DNA of 40,804 bases from UBA9642 sp964545585 (GTDB lineage: Archaea; Nanobdellota; Nanobdellia; Woesearchaeales; UBA9642). Position numbers and translations under genes: made by a program. Shown one piece after another: positions 22,529-30,497 of this stretch (its first letter is position 1; every line of letters begins with the position of its first letter). The stretch spans positions 1 to 40,804 of the forward strand of contig CAZJFT010000004.1 in the NCBI GenBank assembly GCA_964545585.1, written 5' to 3'. Below the pieces are notes generated by a model, which was given only the letters and a program-made list of their open reading frames with translations, searched no databases and was not told the DNA's origin.

Positions 22529-23773
22529 ATGGAATATGCGAAGATAAATCTGGATGATGGGTCGCTTGAAGGCGTCATTGTAAATGAAGATGCTAAGCAT
22601 TTGACGCTAAAGCTCGACAGTGGATATAATATTGGCATATCTAAGCATAGGATATCACGTATTGATAAGATATCGAAAGTTGAGCATCAGACACATGAGC
22701 AGCATCATATAAAGCAATCTTCTGGTCTTCCGAAAATTCTCATATTGCACACTGGGGGGACAATCGCAAGCAAGGTCGATTATAAGACCGGCGCAGTCAC
22801 TCCAAGGTTTGAGCCTTCTGAACTGATCGAGATGTTCCCTGAATTGAGGGAACTTGCTCATATTGAGACTGAGTTGATAAGCAATATGGAATCCGATTAT
22901 ATGCGGTTCGAGCATTATAATATCATGGCCAAAAAAATATTGGAGATACATTCCAGATATAAAGGCATAATAATCACTCACGGAACAGATACTTTGCATT
23001 ATACTAGCGCAGCATTAAGCTTCATGTTCGAGCATCTAAACATCCCTGTAGTGCTTGTCGGCAGTCAGAGGAGTTCTGATAGGGGAAGCACTGATGCAGC
23101 AATAAACCTTATCAGTGCAGTATCATTCATTGCTAACACAAGCCTTGCAGGCGTCTTCATCTGCATGCATGAGGATATGTCAGACAATACATGCATAATA
23201 CTTAATGGTCTTAATGCCCGGAAGATGCATTCTTCAAGGAGGGATGCATTCCAGGCAATAAACAAGCAGCCTATAGCAAGAGTGAATTTCTTCACGAAGG
23301 ATATTTTATACATTTCTGAATACCCAAACACTGCATTGAACAGCAAGGGGAAACTTAAGATACATCCATTCAAGGACTTGAAGATAGGGTTTGTTATAAG
23401 CCATCCGAATATGTATCATGAAGAGCTTGATGCATTCCTTGAAAAAGGGTTCGACGGATTGATACTTGAAGGAACGGGTTTAGGTCATATGCCTATAGGG
23501 ATGATTGATGAACATACTAAAGAAAATGAGCGGATAAGGAAGAGCATTGAAGAATTATGCAAGAAGATGCCTGTTGTGATGACAACACAGACTATCAATG
23601 GTATAGTCAACATGAATGTCTATAGTCCGGGAAGAGAGCTCCAGAACATCGGAGTCATAGGCAATCAATCAACATTATGTCCGGAGACTACATTCATCAA
23701 GCTTGCATGGCTATTGAGTCAAGGGCTTGATGCAAAAGAAGAATTCATGAAGGATTTCAGGGGAGAATTCTGA
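22529..23773 (+). CDS. gatD: Glu-tRNA(Gln) amidotransferase subunit D
   Basis: GatD releases ammonia from glutamine or asparagine for the archaeal GatDE enzyme, which converts misacylated Glu-tRNA(Gln) to Gln-tRNA(Gln). The 414-residue protein has an N-terminal small beta-barrel (about 1-50) and an L-asparaginase-like domain. Its active-site threonine is in His-Thr-Gly-Gly-Thr-Ile-Ala (Thr75, Thr78) and its second block is Thr-His-Gly-Thr-Asp-Thr (150-155). The length is normal. A TATA-like AATTTATAAG about 27 bp before the ATG and no SD indicate a leaderless transcript. The partner gatE lies about 1.3 kb downstream, separated by two minus-strand genes, so the two subunits are not in one operon here. 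Confidence 0.97.
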   Translation: MEYAKINLDDGSLEGVIVNEDAKHLTLKLDSGYNIGISKHRISRIDKISKVEHQTHEQHHIKQSSGLPKILILHTGGTIASKVDYKTGAVTPRFEPSELIEMFPELRELAHIETELISNMESDYMRFEHYNIMAKKILEIHSRYKGIIITHGTDTLHYTSAALSFMFEHLNIPVVLVGSQRSSDRGSTDAAINLISAVSFIANTSLAGVFICMHEDMSDNTCIILNGLNARKMHSSRRDAFQAINKQPIARVNFFTKDILYISEYPNTALNSKGKLKIHPFKDLKIGFVISHPNMYHEELDAFLEKGFDGLILEGTGLGHMPIGMIDEHTKENERIRKSIEELCKKMPVVMTTQTINGIVNMNVYSPGRELQNIGVIGNQSTLCPETTFIKLAWLLSQGLDAKEEFMKDFRGEF

Positions 23774-23794
23774 ATATAATCATTACAATGATAT

Positions 23795-24193
23795 TCATAT
23801 TTCTTTATCTCTATATTCTTTTACAACACTGAATCGTTCCTTTATGGACTTTAAATATTTCATCTGCTCAGGATTATTTATCAATATAGATAGGTGGTTA
23901 TTTGTGAAATATTTAGGATTCTGTGTTACAGAAAGCTTCAACAAGGATATTATTTCATTTGGTTCATAATCTTTATTGAACTTAAAATAAGATAGATCAG
24001 TCCCTGATATTATGAACTTGTTAGTCATGTTATGGGAGAATATTATGCTGAATCCCGGGAGCTCTTTTTTCTCCAAGTCCCTTATTTTTGGAATGACTGC
24101 GGTCAAATCCTGAGAATAATATATGTGTGCCTCTTTATCTCCAAATTGTTTATCAATAGCTTTCTCTAAGTTCTTTAAGGTATGAACATCCAT
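23795..24193 (-). CDS. Orphan soluble protein of 132 residues
   Basis: The protein is unrecognised. It reads as alternating helices and strands: Asn-Leu-Glu-Lys-Ala-Ile-Asp, Ala-His-Ile-Tyr-Tyr-Ser, Phe-Ser-Ile-Ile-Phe-Ser-His and Phe-Ile-Ile-Ser-Gly-Thr-Asp-Leu. A Lys/Glu-rich C-terminal helix follows. No cysteine is present. A GTG at 24211 can open the frame, but the ATG at 24193 lies about 27 bp from a minus-strand TATA box (TTATATAAAT, about 24215-24224), the usual distance for a leaderless archaeal gene, so the shorter form is preferred. Confidence 0.65.
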   Translation of the reverse strand: MDVHTLKNLEKAIDKQFGDKEAHIYYSQDLTAVIPKIRDLEKKELPGFSIIFSHNMTNKFIISGTDLSYFKFNKDYEPNEIISLLKLSVTQNPKYFTNNHLSILINNPEQMKYLKSIKERFSVVKEYRDKEI

Positions 24194-24242
24194 GAATATG
24201 GAGGAAAACACTCATTTATATAATTTGCCTTATCATACTTTT

Positions 24243-24965
24243 TCATACTGTGTGGCTTTTATCTATTGTTTCCCGCTTATCAAACACGAAACATTTGCCT
24301 TTAAAGAAATCTGTTTCCCCTGAAATCTTAAGAAATTCAATCACTCCTCCTTCAAGCTTGTACACATTCTCGAATCCTCTGCTTTTCATATACGCGCTTG
24401 CTTTCTCGCATCTTACCCCGCCAGTGCATATCGTGACTATTTTCTTGTCTTTCATGTCGCTTATCGATTCCACATACTTGCTGAAATCCCTAAACCTCTC
24501 GATTCCAGGGATTGTTGCATTCTGGAATGTTCCTGTATCGATTTCATAACTGTTTCTAGTGTCCAAGAGAATAAAATCCTCTCCGTTTTTATACCATTCG
24601 AGAAGTTCTTCAGGTTTTATTGGCTTCCCGCCTCCTGCTGTTGATGGCGTAATGCCTGGAATTCCAAGCGGCACTATCTCTGGCCTTATCTTGACAAGTG
24701 TCCTCTTGAAACATACCGCACCATCATCAGATATGGTCGTTCTCCATGTCAAGTCCTCAAGTCCTGGAAGCGTCTTGAGCTCTTCAAGAAACTTGATACA
24801 ATCATCTTCATGCCCTGCTATGGCACCGTTTATGCCTTCTTGTGCGAGTATTATCTTTCCTTTGATTTTATGCTTCAACATCATCTCTTTGTATGATTCT
24901 CTAATGGATTCTGGATTCTCGATATTGAAATATTTGTAGAATGTTATTGATAAGGTCCTGTCCAT
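24243..24965 (-). CDS. trhO: TrhO-like rhodanese (tRNA uridine hydroxylase family)
   Basis: TrhO (YceA in E. coli) makes 5-hydroxyuridine at tRNA position 34 using molecular oxygen. The 240-residue protein shows an N-terminal acylphosphatase-like domain (about 1-95) with Gln-Glu-Gly-Ile-Asn-Gly. A rhodanese domain follows with Leu-Leu-Asp-Thr-Arg-Asn and the active loop Cys-Thr-Gly-Gly-Val-Arg-Cys-Glu-Lys-Ala (Cys180). It stops just after Phe-Asp-Lys-Arg, where the E. coli protein carries on into a Cys-containing C-terminal region. It is therefore a short form. It is divergent from gatE and downstream of an orphan's promoter region. Presence in an archaeon suggests transfer from bacteria, not proven. 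Confidence 0.87.
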   Translation of the reverse strand: MDRTLSITFYKYFNIENPESIRESYKEMMLKHKIKGKIILAQEGINGAIAGHEDDCIKFLEELKTLPGLEDLTWRTTISDDGAVCFKRTLVKIRPEIVPLGIPGITPSTAGGGKPIKPEELLEWYKNGEDFILLDTRNSYEIDTGTFQNATIPGIERFRDFSKYVESISDMKDKKIVTICTGGVRCEKASAYMKSRGFENVYKLEGGVIEFLKISGETDFFKGKCFVFDKRETIDKSHTV

Positions 24966-25009
24966 TCCAGTCTGAACACCGGCTCTTTTTTTAAATTTGT
25001 CGTCTTTAA

Positions 25010-25029
25010 AAGTATCAAATTGTATACTT
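25010..25029. promoter_or_regulatory. Inverted repeat between divergent trhO and gatE
   Basis: AAGTAT (25010-25015) and ATACTT (25024-25029) are perfect inverted repeats with an 8-base spacer containing CAA...TTG. The octamer TTAAAAGT occurs at 25006-25013 and again around 25028-25035, adding a direct repeat. The site is mid-way between the two start codons, so one regulator could touch both promoters. A chance AT-rich palindrome is a real alternative. Confidence 0.3.
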
Positions 25030-25101
25030 AAAAGTGCTTGAGTGATTGCACATATAGATATCTCAAAAAATTAATAAACAAACGGTCATTCTTATCCATT
25101 G

Positions 25102-26952
25102 ATGGTCAATCTAGATTATGACGCAATCGGACTCAAGGCAGGTCTTGAGATACATCAGCAGCTTGATACGAAGAAGTTATTCTGTGATTGTCCTGGCGAG
25201 ATAAGGGATGATTCTCCTGACAAGACTGTCAAGAGGGTCCTTAGGGCATCTGCTGGAGAGACAGGGACCATTGATACTGCGGCATCTGCAGAGATGGAGA
25301 AAGGTAAGCATTACATATATGAATATTATGATGACACTACATGTTTAGTGGAGCTTGATGAAGAGCCTCCGCATGGCATAAATGATGATGCACTAAATGT
25401 AGTTCTTCAATTGTCTAAGATGATGGGTTGTTCTGTAGTCGATCAAGTGCATGTCATGAGAAAGACTGTTGTTGATGGCTCAAACACTTCAGGATTCCAA
25501 AGGACTGCATTGGTTGCAAGGGATGGATATATTGAAGTCGAGAGCGAGGGTAAGACAAACAAGATAAAAATAGACACTTTATGTCTTGAAGAGGATGCTG
25601 CAAGGATAATCTCAAGAAATCCGGATCATGACATATATAGGCTTGACAGGCTTGGCATCCCGTTGATTGAGATAGCGACAGGCCCAGACATGAGGACGCC
25701 TCAGCAAGTCAAGGACACGGCAGCACATATAGGCATGATGCTGCGCTCGACTGGAAAAGTCAAGAGAGGATTAGGCACCATAAGACAAGATGTCAATGTC
25801 TCCATAGTCGGTGGTGCAAGGGCAGAGATAAAAGGCGTCCAAGATCTGAGGATAATAGATAAAGTCGTTGAGAATGAGGCATTGCGTCAATTGAACATGC
25901 TGAAACTGCGTGAGGAGATGATTTCTCGAATAAAAAAGATTGATTTATCAAATGAAATTATTGACTTCACGAATGATTTCTCTGATACAAATAGTGCGAT
26001 GGTCAAGAAGAATCTGGATGCAGGATTAAGGATATATGGAAAGTCATATAATGATTTCAAAGGATTTTTCGGTTTTGAGATAAATCCTGACAGGAGATTC
26101 GGCTCAGAATTAAAGGACAGGATAAAAGTCTTAGGATTGAACGGGTTGATACATACAGATGAGAATCTTGAAAAATATAAGATTGTGGAAGAGGTCAAGG
26201 ATATCTATGCAAGATTGGGACTTCAGGATTATGATGCAATGATATTGATAATAGGTACTGAAGAGAAATGCATGCTCGCATTCAAGAAGATTGATGATGC
26301 TATAAAAAGTTTTTATGAAAATGGATTGTCCAAAGAAGTGAGGAATGCTAAAGAGGATGGCACATCGACATACTTAAGGCCTATGCCTGGAAGCTCAAGA
26401 ATGTATCCTGAGACAGATGTTAATACTATAATACCTGATAGTTCCATCATTGAGATGCCTGAATTAATAACAGAAAAGATTATGCGATTTGAGAAAGAAT
26501 ACTCTCTACCTAAACAAGTCGCTAAGGAATTGGTCTTTGAATCAGATTTTGAATTGTTCGTCAAGAAATATCCTCAAGTGAAACCAGTCACTATTGCAGA
26601 AGTGCTTGTCTCTGCACCGAAAGAGGTGAAGACAAGATTCAATCTGGATATCGATACGGAATCAGTAAAATTCATCGAATTGGCAGACAAGATATTGTCA
26701 AAGATGAATTCTGGAGACCTTGCAAAAGAGGCAGTGATTGAGATATTGGTTGAATATGCGCGTGGGAAGGATATAGATTTCTCAAGGTTCAAGACAAACG
26801 AGGATGAATTGAATGAATATATAGTTGAATTGATATCAAAACATCCGAACTTGAACACTGCGGCAATCATGGGTGAAGTAATGAAGAAGTATCGCGGGAA
26901 ATATCCTGGCTCAAGGATAATGGAATTAGTGAAGAAATATAAGGGTGAATGA
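25102..26952 (+). CDS. gatE: Glu-tRNA(Gln) amidotransferase subunit E
   Basis: GatE is the GatB-like subunit of the archaeal GatDE complex. It binds the tRNA, activates the glutamyl group with ATP and accepts ammonia from GatD. The 616-residue protein opens with Gly-Leu-Glu-Ile-His-Gln-Gln-Leu and Phe-Cys-Asp-Cys-Pro-Gly, family landmarks. It includes the inserted AspRS-like domain (about 280-410) characteristic of GatE and ends in the helical tail region (Leu-Val-Lys-Lys-Tyr-Lys-Gly-Glu). A TTG at 25099 precedes the preferred ATG at 25102. No SD is seen. Its last four bases overlap the start of the EamA transporter gene (ATGA), so those two are co-translated. Confidence 0.97.
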   Translation: MVNLDYDAIGLKAGLEIHQQLDTKKLFCDCPGEIRDDSPDKTVKRVLRASAGETGTIDTAASAEMEKGKHYIYEYYDDTTCLVELDEEPPHGINDDALNVVLQLSKMMGCSVVDQVHVMRKTVVDGSNTSGFQRTALVARDGYIEVESEGKTNKIKIDTLCLEEDAARIISRNPDHDIYRLDRLGIPLIEIATGPDMRTPQQVKDTAAHIGMMLRSTGKVKRGLGTIRQDVNVSIVGGARAEIKGVQDLRIIDKVVENEALRQLNMLKLREEMISRIKKIDLSNEIIDFTNDFSDTNSAMVKKNLDAGLRIYGKSYNDFKGFFGFEINPDRRFGSELKDRIKVLGLNGLIHTDENLEKYKIVEEVKDIYARLGLQDYDAMILIIGTEEKCMLAFKKIDDAIKSFYENGLSKEVRNAKEDGTSTYLRPMPGSSRMYPETDVNTIIPDSSIIEMPELITEKIMRFEKEYSLPKQVAKELVFESDFELFVKKYPQVKPVTIAEVLVSAPKEVKTRFNLDIDTESVKFIELADKILSKMNSGDLAKEAVIEILVEYARGKDIDFSRFKTNEDELNEYIVELISKHPNLNTAAIMGEVMKKYRGKYPGSRIMELVKKYKGE

Positions 26953-27815
26953 TGGATCTCTTACTAAGCCTATTGTTTGCGTTTGGTGCGATGCTTTGCT
27001 GGGGTGTAGGCGATTTCTTGATACAGCGTACTACTAGGACAATAGGTAATATTGAGGCTCTTGCATGGATTGGGATAATCGGCAGCATCGGTTTAACGCC
27101 TTTCATAATAAGGGATTTATCTTATATTTTTACTTTTGGTAATATGGTTTTTTTGCTTTCTTTAGGATTGGTTGTCTTTGTTGCGGCAATATTCAACTTC
27201 CAGGCATTGAAAGAAGGAAAACTTGCAGTTGTCGATGTCGTTCTGACACTTGAGCTTCCAGTCACTATATTGCTTAGCATACTGTTCTTTAAGGAAGTGT
27301 TGTCTTTATTACAGGTTACTATGATATTATCTATGATGGCAGGGATAATACTCATATCTACAGAAAAATTCTCCATATACAAACAATTAGTGGAGAAAGG
27401 AGTATATATTGCCATTGTTGCTGCTTTGCTCACAGGCTCCGTAAATTTCATGACCGCAACAGGTTCTAAAGTAATCTCTCCTATGATGGCTGTATGGGCC
27501 CCATGGGTCTTGATGACTATATTCTGCTTGATTGTTTTAGCATACAGGAAAAATTTGGGGACATTCATATCGAATGCTAAGACACACACTAAATTAATAT
27601 TATTCATGGGGATATTCGATACCATTGCATGGATATTCTATGCATTTGCAGTGCAGGATTATTCTATATCGATAATAACTGCCATAGCTGGAGGGTATCC
27701 TGCGATAGCGATGCTTATGGGGTTATGGTTCAACAAGGAATCAATAAAATGGCATCAATATTTAGGTGCAGGAATTGCACTCATTGCAAGTTTCGTTCTG
27801 GCAATGACATTGTAG
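26949..27815 (+). CDS. EamA/DMT-type transporter
   Basis: The 288-residue protein has ten hydrophobic spans arranged as two repeats of five, the drug/metabolite transporter fold. The start Phe-Gly-Ala-Met-Leu-Cys-Trp-Gly-Val-Gly-Asp-Phe is typical, as are Leu-Glu-Leu-Pro-Val-Thr-Ile-Leu in the first repeat and Gly-Tyr-Pro-Ala-Ile-Ala-Met-Leu in the second. Such carriers export or import small metabolites; the substrate is not predictable. It starts at an ATG overlapping the gatE stop, with AAGGGTGA just before it acting as SD, so it is expressed with gatE. Confidence 0.88.
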   Translation: MMDLLLSLLFAFGAMLCWGVGDFLIQRTTRTIGNIEALAWIGIIGSIGLTPFIIRDLSYIFTFGNMVFLLSLGLVVFVAAIFNFQALKEGKLAVVDVVLTLELPVTILLSILFFKEVLSLLQVTMILSMMAGIILISTEKFSIYKQLVEKGVYIAIVAALLTGSVNFMTATGSKVISPMMAVWAPWVLMTIFCLIVLAYRKNLGTFISNAKTHTKLILFMGIFDTIAWIFYAFAVQDYSISIITAIAGGYPAIAMLMGLWFNKESIKWHQYLGAGIALIASFVLAMTL

Positions 27816-27863
27816 AGCATGTTATATGATAATATTTATTAAACGTCAATAATTCTCTAAAAT

Positions 27864-28991
27864 ATGGCAGATGCATTATGTCCTTACTTCGGGAAGTGTG
27901 GCGGTTGTTCTAGTCAGCATATTGAATATGAACAACAATTAGAAAATAAGAAAATAATAGTTGCAAGGAATACTGGTGTCGATATAAATACAATAAAGGT
28001 TTTCTCAGACAAGCCATTCCATTATCGTAATCGTATGGATTTCATATTCCACAATCATGGATTAGGGTTGAGAGAGAAGGGTAATTGGAAGAGTGTTGTT
28101 GATATAGATACATGTGTTATCAGTAATGATAGATTGAATCAATTATTGGAAGAGGTTAGGGAATATTTCAAGGGTGTTGATGCGTTTGATGTCCAAAGAA
28201 AAATTGGAACATACAGGTATGCTGTCATTAGGACGCCAAGCAATTCATCTTCTATATCGTTTGTTTTGAATGAGGATTCTAACAAGACCACTGACGCAAT
28301 TGAGAAGATTAAGGAGTTCGCAAAAATTACTTCTGCAGATAGCATAATAATAACTTATGTCCCTAAAGATACTGATTCATCGATTTCAGAAGAGTTCTTT
28401 GTCGTCAAGGGAAGCGACATGGTCAATGAGGATTATTTAGGAAAGACTTTCGAATATTCCGTCCAAGGTTTCTTCCAGAACAATACTGCGATGGCACAGA
28501 AGATGCATGAATATGTTAATGGATTGATAAAGGATCATGGATTGGACAATACTAGAAATTTGAATCTTCTGGACTTATATGCTGGCGTAGGAACTTTTGG
28601 GATAAACAATTCGGATTTATTCAAGAAAGTATTTATCGTCGAGAGCGACAAGCACTGCATTGATTCTGCAAAAGTCAACATACAAAAGAATAAAATAAAG
28701 AATGCTGAAGCGATATTATTGGATGCTGCAAGCCTTAAGAAGTTGAGACTTGAAAATCCATTGTTTGTCATCACAGACCCTCCAAGAAGCGGAATGCATC
28801 CGAAAACAGTTGAAGAATTAAGAAGAATCAAGCCGAAAAACATTATTTACATATCATGCAATGTCGAACAATTAGGCAAGGACTTGAAGAAATTCAATAA
28901 GTATCAAATAAAATCAGTCGCAATGTTTGACCTATTCCCACAAACACCGCATATTGAGGCGATAGTTGAGATGGAATTGGTTTCTGGCTAG
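27864..28991 (+). CDS. TrmA/RumA-type 5-methyluridine methyltransferase
   Basis: The enzyme methylates C5 of a uridine in tRNA (U54) or 23S rRNA using S-adenosylmethionine. The 375-residue protein has a 4Fe-4S site Cys6-x5-Cys12-x2-Cys15 with Cys84 as the fourth ligand. The SAM motif is Leu-Leu-Asp-Leu-Tyr-Ala-Gly-Val-Gly-Thr-Phe-Gly, and Thr-Asp-Pro-Pro-Arg-Ser-Gly follows. The catalytic cysteine is in Ile-Ser-Cys-Asn. It has no N-terminal TRAM domain, unlike bacterial RumA. Archaeal relatives act on tRNA U54 or on 23S rRNA, and sequence alone does not decide. A TATA-like AATATTTATT about 30 bp ahead suggests a leaderless transcript. Its 3' end overlaps the convergent thioredoxin gene by four bases. 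Confidence 0.93.
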   Translation: MADALCPYFGKCGGCSSQHIEYEQQLENKKIIVARNTGVDINTIKVFSDKPFHYRNRMDFIFHNHGLGLREKGNWKSVVDIDTCVISNDRLNQLLEEVREYFKGVDAFDVQRKIGTYRYAVIRTPSNSSSISFVLNEDSNKTTDAIEKIKEFAKITSADSIIITYVPKDTDSSISEEFFVVKGSDMVNEDYLGKTFEYSVQGFFQNNTAMAQKMHEYVNGLIKDHGLDNTRNLNLLDLYAGVGTFGINNSDLFKKVFIVESDKHCIDSAKVNIQKNKIKNAEAILLDAASLKKLRLENPLFVITDPPRSGMHPKTVEELRRIKPKNIIYISCNVEQLGKDLKKFNKYQIKSVAMFDLFPQTPHIEAIVEMELVSG

Positions 28992-29353
28992 AATCGTATC
29001 TTTATCGGCCCTAATTTTATCCCTGTAGCAAGCTTTTCTTTCAACGTAGGTTTCTTGAAGTCATCTAGTGTCTTGTTTCCTAGAGCGATATCTATATATT
29101 TATGCATGACTTCGCTTGTCTGTGTGCCGCGTAATCCTATAGGGTCTGGGAATCCTGGTCCTTTGATTATGAATGTAGGGACACTCATGACATCATATTT
29201 TTGTGCAGCTTTCTCTCCGTCATGGCTCAATGTGGAGTATTCTATTAATTCAAAATCGCTTCTCTCGCTCTTGAAATTATTTATGAACTTCTTTGCATGC
29301 GGGCAATGAGGGCATGTTGGTGATGTGAATAACATTACTTTTGCTTTTTCCAT
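28988..29353 (-). CDS. Thioredoxin-like protein with Cys-Pro-His-Cys active site
   Basis: The 121-residue protein has the thioredoxin fold order: Val-Met-Leu-Phe-Thr-Ser-Pro-Thr then Cys14-Pro-His-Cys17, the helix after it, and Ser-Val-Pro-Thr-Phe carrying the cis-proline. Cys-Pro-His-Cys is the DsbA-type motif, associated with a more oxidising potential than Cys-Gly-Pro-Cys. There is no signal peptide, so it works in the cytoplasm. A C-terminal extension (about 95-121) has a Lys/Leu/Ile-rich end. A minus-strand TATA-like TTTAAATAAA precedes the gene, with no SD, so it is probably leaderless. Confidence 0.88.
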   Translation of the reverse strand: MEKAKVMLFTSPTCPHCPHAKKFINNFKSERSDFELIEYSTLSHDGEKAAQKYDVMSVPTFIIKGPGFPDPIGLRGTQTSEVMHKYIDIALGNKTLDDFKKPTLKEKLATGIKLGPIKIRF

Positions 29354-29501
29354 AATTAAAAAATAAATAACTTTATTTAAAAGATTGCGGAGAAGAGAAA
29401 AGATGTGCTTAAAAATTCACTACTAAAAATAGTTACTATCCTATTAGAAACTATGAGAATATTTATATATAATTCTGCTTTTTTCACTATCGGTGATATT
29501 T

Positions 29502-30359
29502 ATGGGGTTAAAGGAACAATTCGGTAAGATAAAAGATAATTGGTTATTGATAGTGTTGTTTGTTTTCGGCTTCTTCATGGTCTTCTTCATGATAGCTGGT
29601 GGGGGAAGCATGATGAGGACAAGTTCATTATCTATGAATTCTATGGATTATGCTTCAGGATCTGGCGCGTATAGGGAATCGTATTATCCTAACACGGGGA
29701 ATAGTTTAATGCCTGAAGTTGTAAATAGGATAATAATAAAGACTGCATCGATGAGTACTACTGTCAAGGATTGGGATAAGGCAGAAAGTGATATGAGATC
29801 TTACATCAAAAGCAATGATGCAATATTGACTAATGAGAATGTGAATGCTGCATATGGCAAATATAATAATGGTTATTATACGATTAATGTGCCTACAGAC
29901 AAGTATGATGCATTAGTAACTCAGTTGAAGAGCATCGGTGATGTACAGTCATTCAGTGAGCGTGCAAATGACATAACAGGGTCATATGTGAGGCTTCAGG
30001 ATGTGATTGTTGCAGAGAAGGCAAGGCTTGACAGTTATGAAAAACTATATGCTTCTTCAAGCAATGTCGATGACAAGATAAAATTGATGGACAGGATATA
30101 CAATCAGAAGAATGTCATCAGCGGATTAGAGTACCAATTGCAGAACCAGAATGAGCAGATAGACTATTCTCAAATTAGTTTTAGCATGCAAGAGAAGAGG
30201 CCTACACATGCAAATGTTGTGTTCGCAAGCCTTGCTGACCTATGGAGTGCATTCAAGCAGAGCCTTAATGTGATGCTATACTTGATAGCATATCTGTTGC
30301 CATTCTTCTTGTTATGGCTATTGATATGGGGCGTAATTAAGCTGTTTAAGAGAAGCTGA
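29502..30359 (+). CDS. DUF4349 domain membrane protein
   Basis: The 285-residue protein has an N-terminal membrane span (about 15-35), a Ser/Met/Gly/Tyr-rich stretch (37-65) and a DUF4349 domain (about 75-240). The domain has Ile-Ile-Lys-Thr-Ala-Ser-Met, Tyr-Thr-Ile-Asn-Val-Pro and Ile-Ser-Gly-Leu-Glu-Tyr-Gln-Leu, with a coiled-coil hairpin at about 165-220. A C-terminal span (about 253-278) ends in basic residues. The frame opens at GTG 29493, but GGTGAT (29492-29497) is the SD for the ATG at 29502. The family is known in bacteria mainly as lipoproteins of unclear role. Two anchors with a large outer domain suggest an envelope function. Confidence 0.87.
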   Translation: MGLKEQFGKIKDNWLLIVLFVFGFFMVFFMIAGGGSMMRTSSLSMNSMDYASGSGAYRESYYPNTGNSLMPEVVNRIIIKTASMSTTVKDWDKAESDMRSYIKSNDAILTNENVNAAYGKYNNGYYTINVPTDKYDALVTQLKSIGDVQSFSERANDITGSYVRLQDVIVAEKARLDSYEKLYASSSNVDDKIKLMDRIYNQKNVISGLEYQLQNQNEQIDYSQISFSMQEKRPTHANVVFASLADLWSAFKQSLNVMLYLIAYLLPFFLLWLLIWGVIKLFKRS

Positions 30360-30428
30360 TTTTTTTTTATTTTCCCTTTTTCTTTCTTTATAAATCCTAT
30401 TTTCTCCATTTCGCAAATTATATAAATA
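30360..30428 (+). promoter_or_regulatory. Termination tract followed by the PPDK promoter
   Basis: Long T-runs directly after the DUF4349 stop (30361-30390) should end that transcript. Two TATA-like boxes follow: TTTATAAAT (30387-30395) and TTATATAAATA (30418-30428). The second leaves a leader of roughly 45 bases before the SD AGGTG (30491-30495) and the ATG at 30498. Confidence 0.5.
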
Positions 30429-30497
30429 AGCGCCTTGTGTCTTATTTTATAGACGATAAAAAAGTTTAATGGAATTAAAATATTCTATAAAGGTGAA

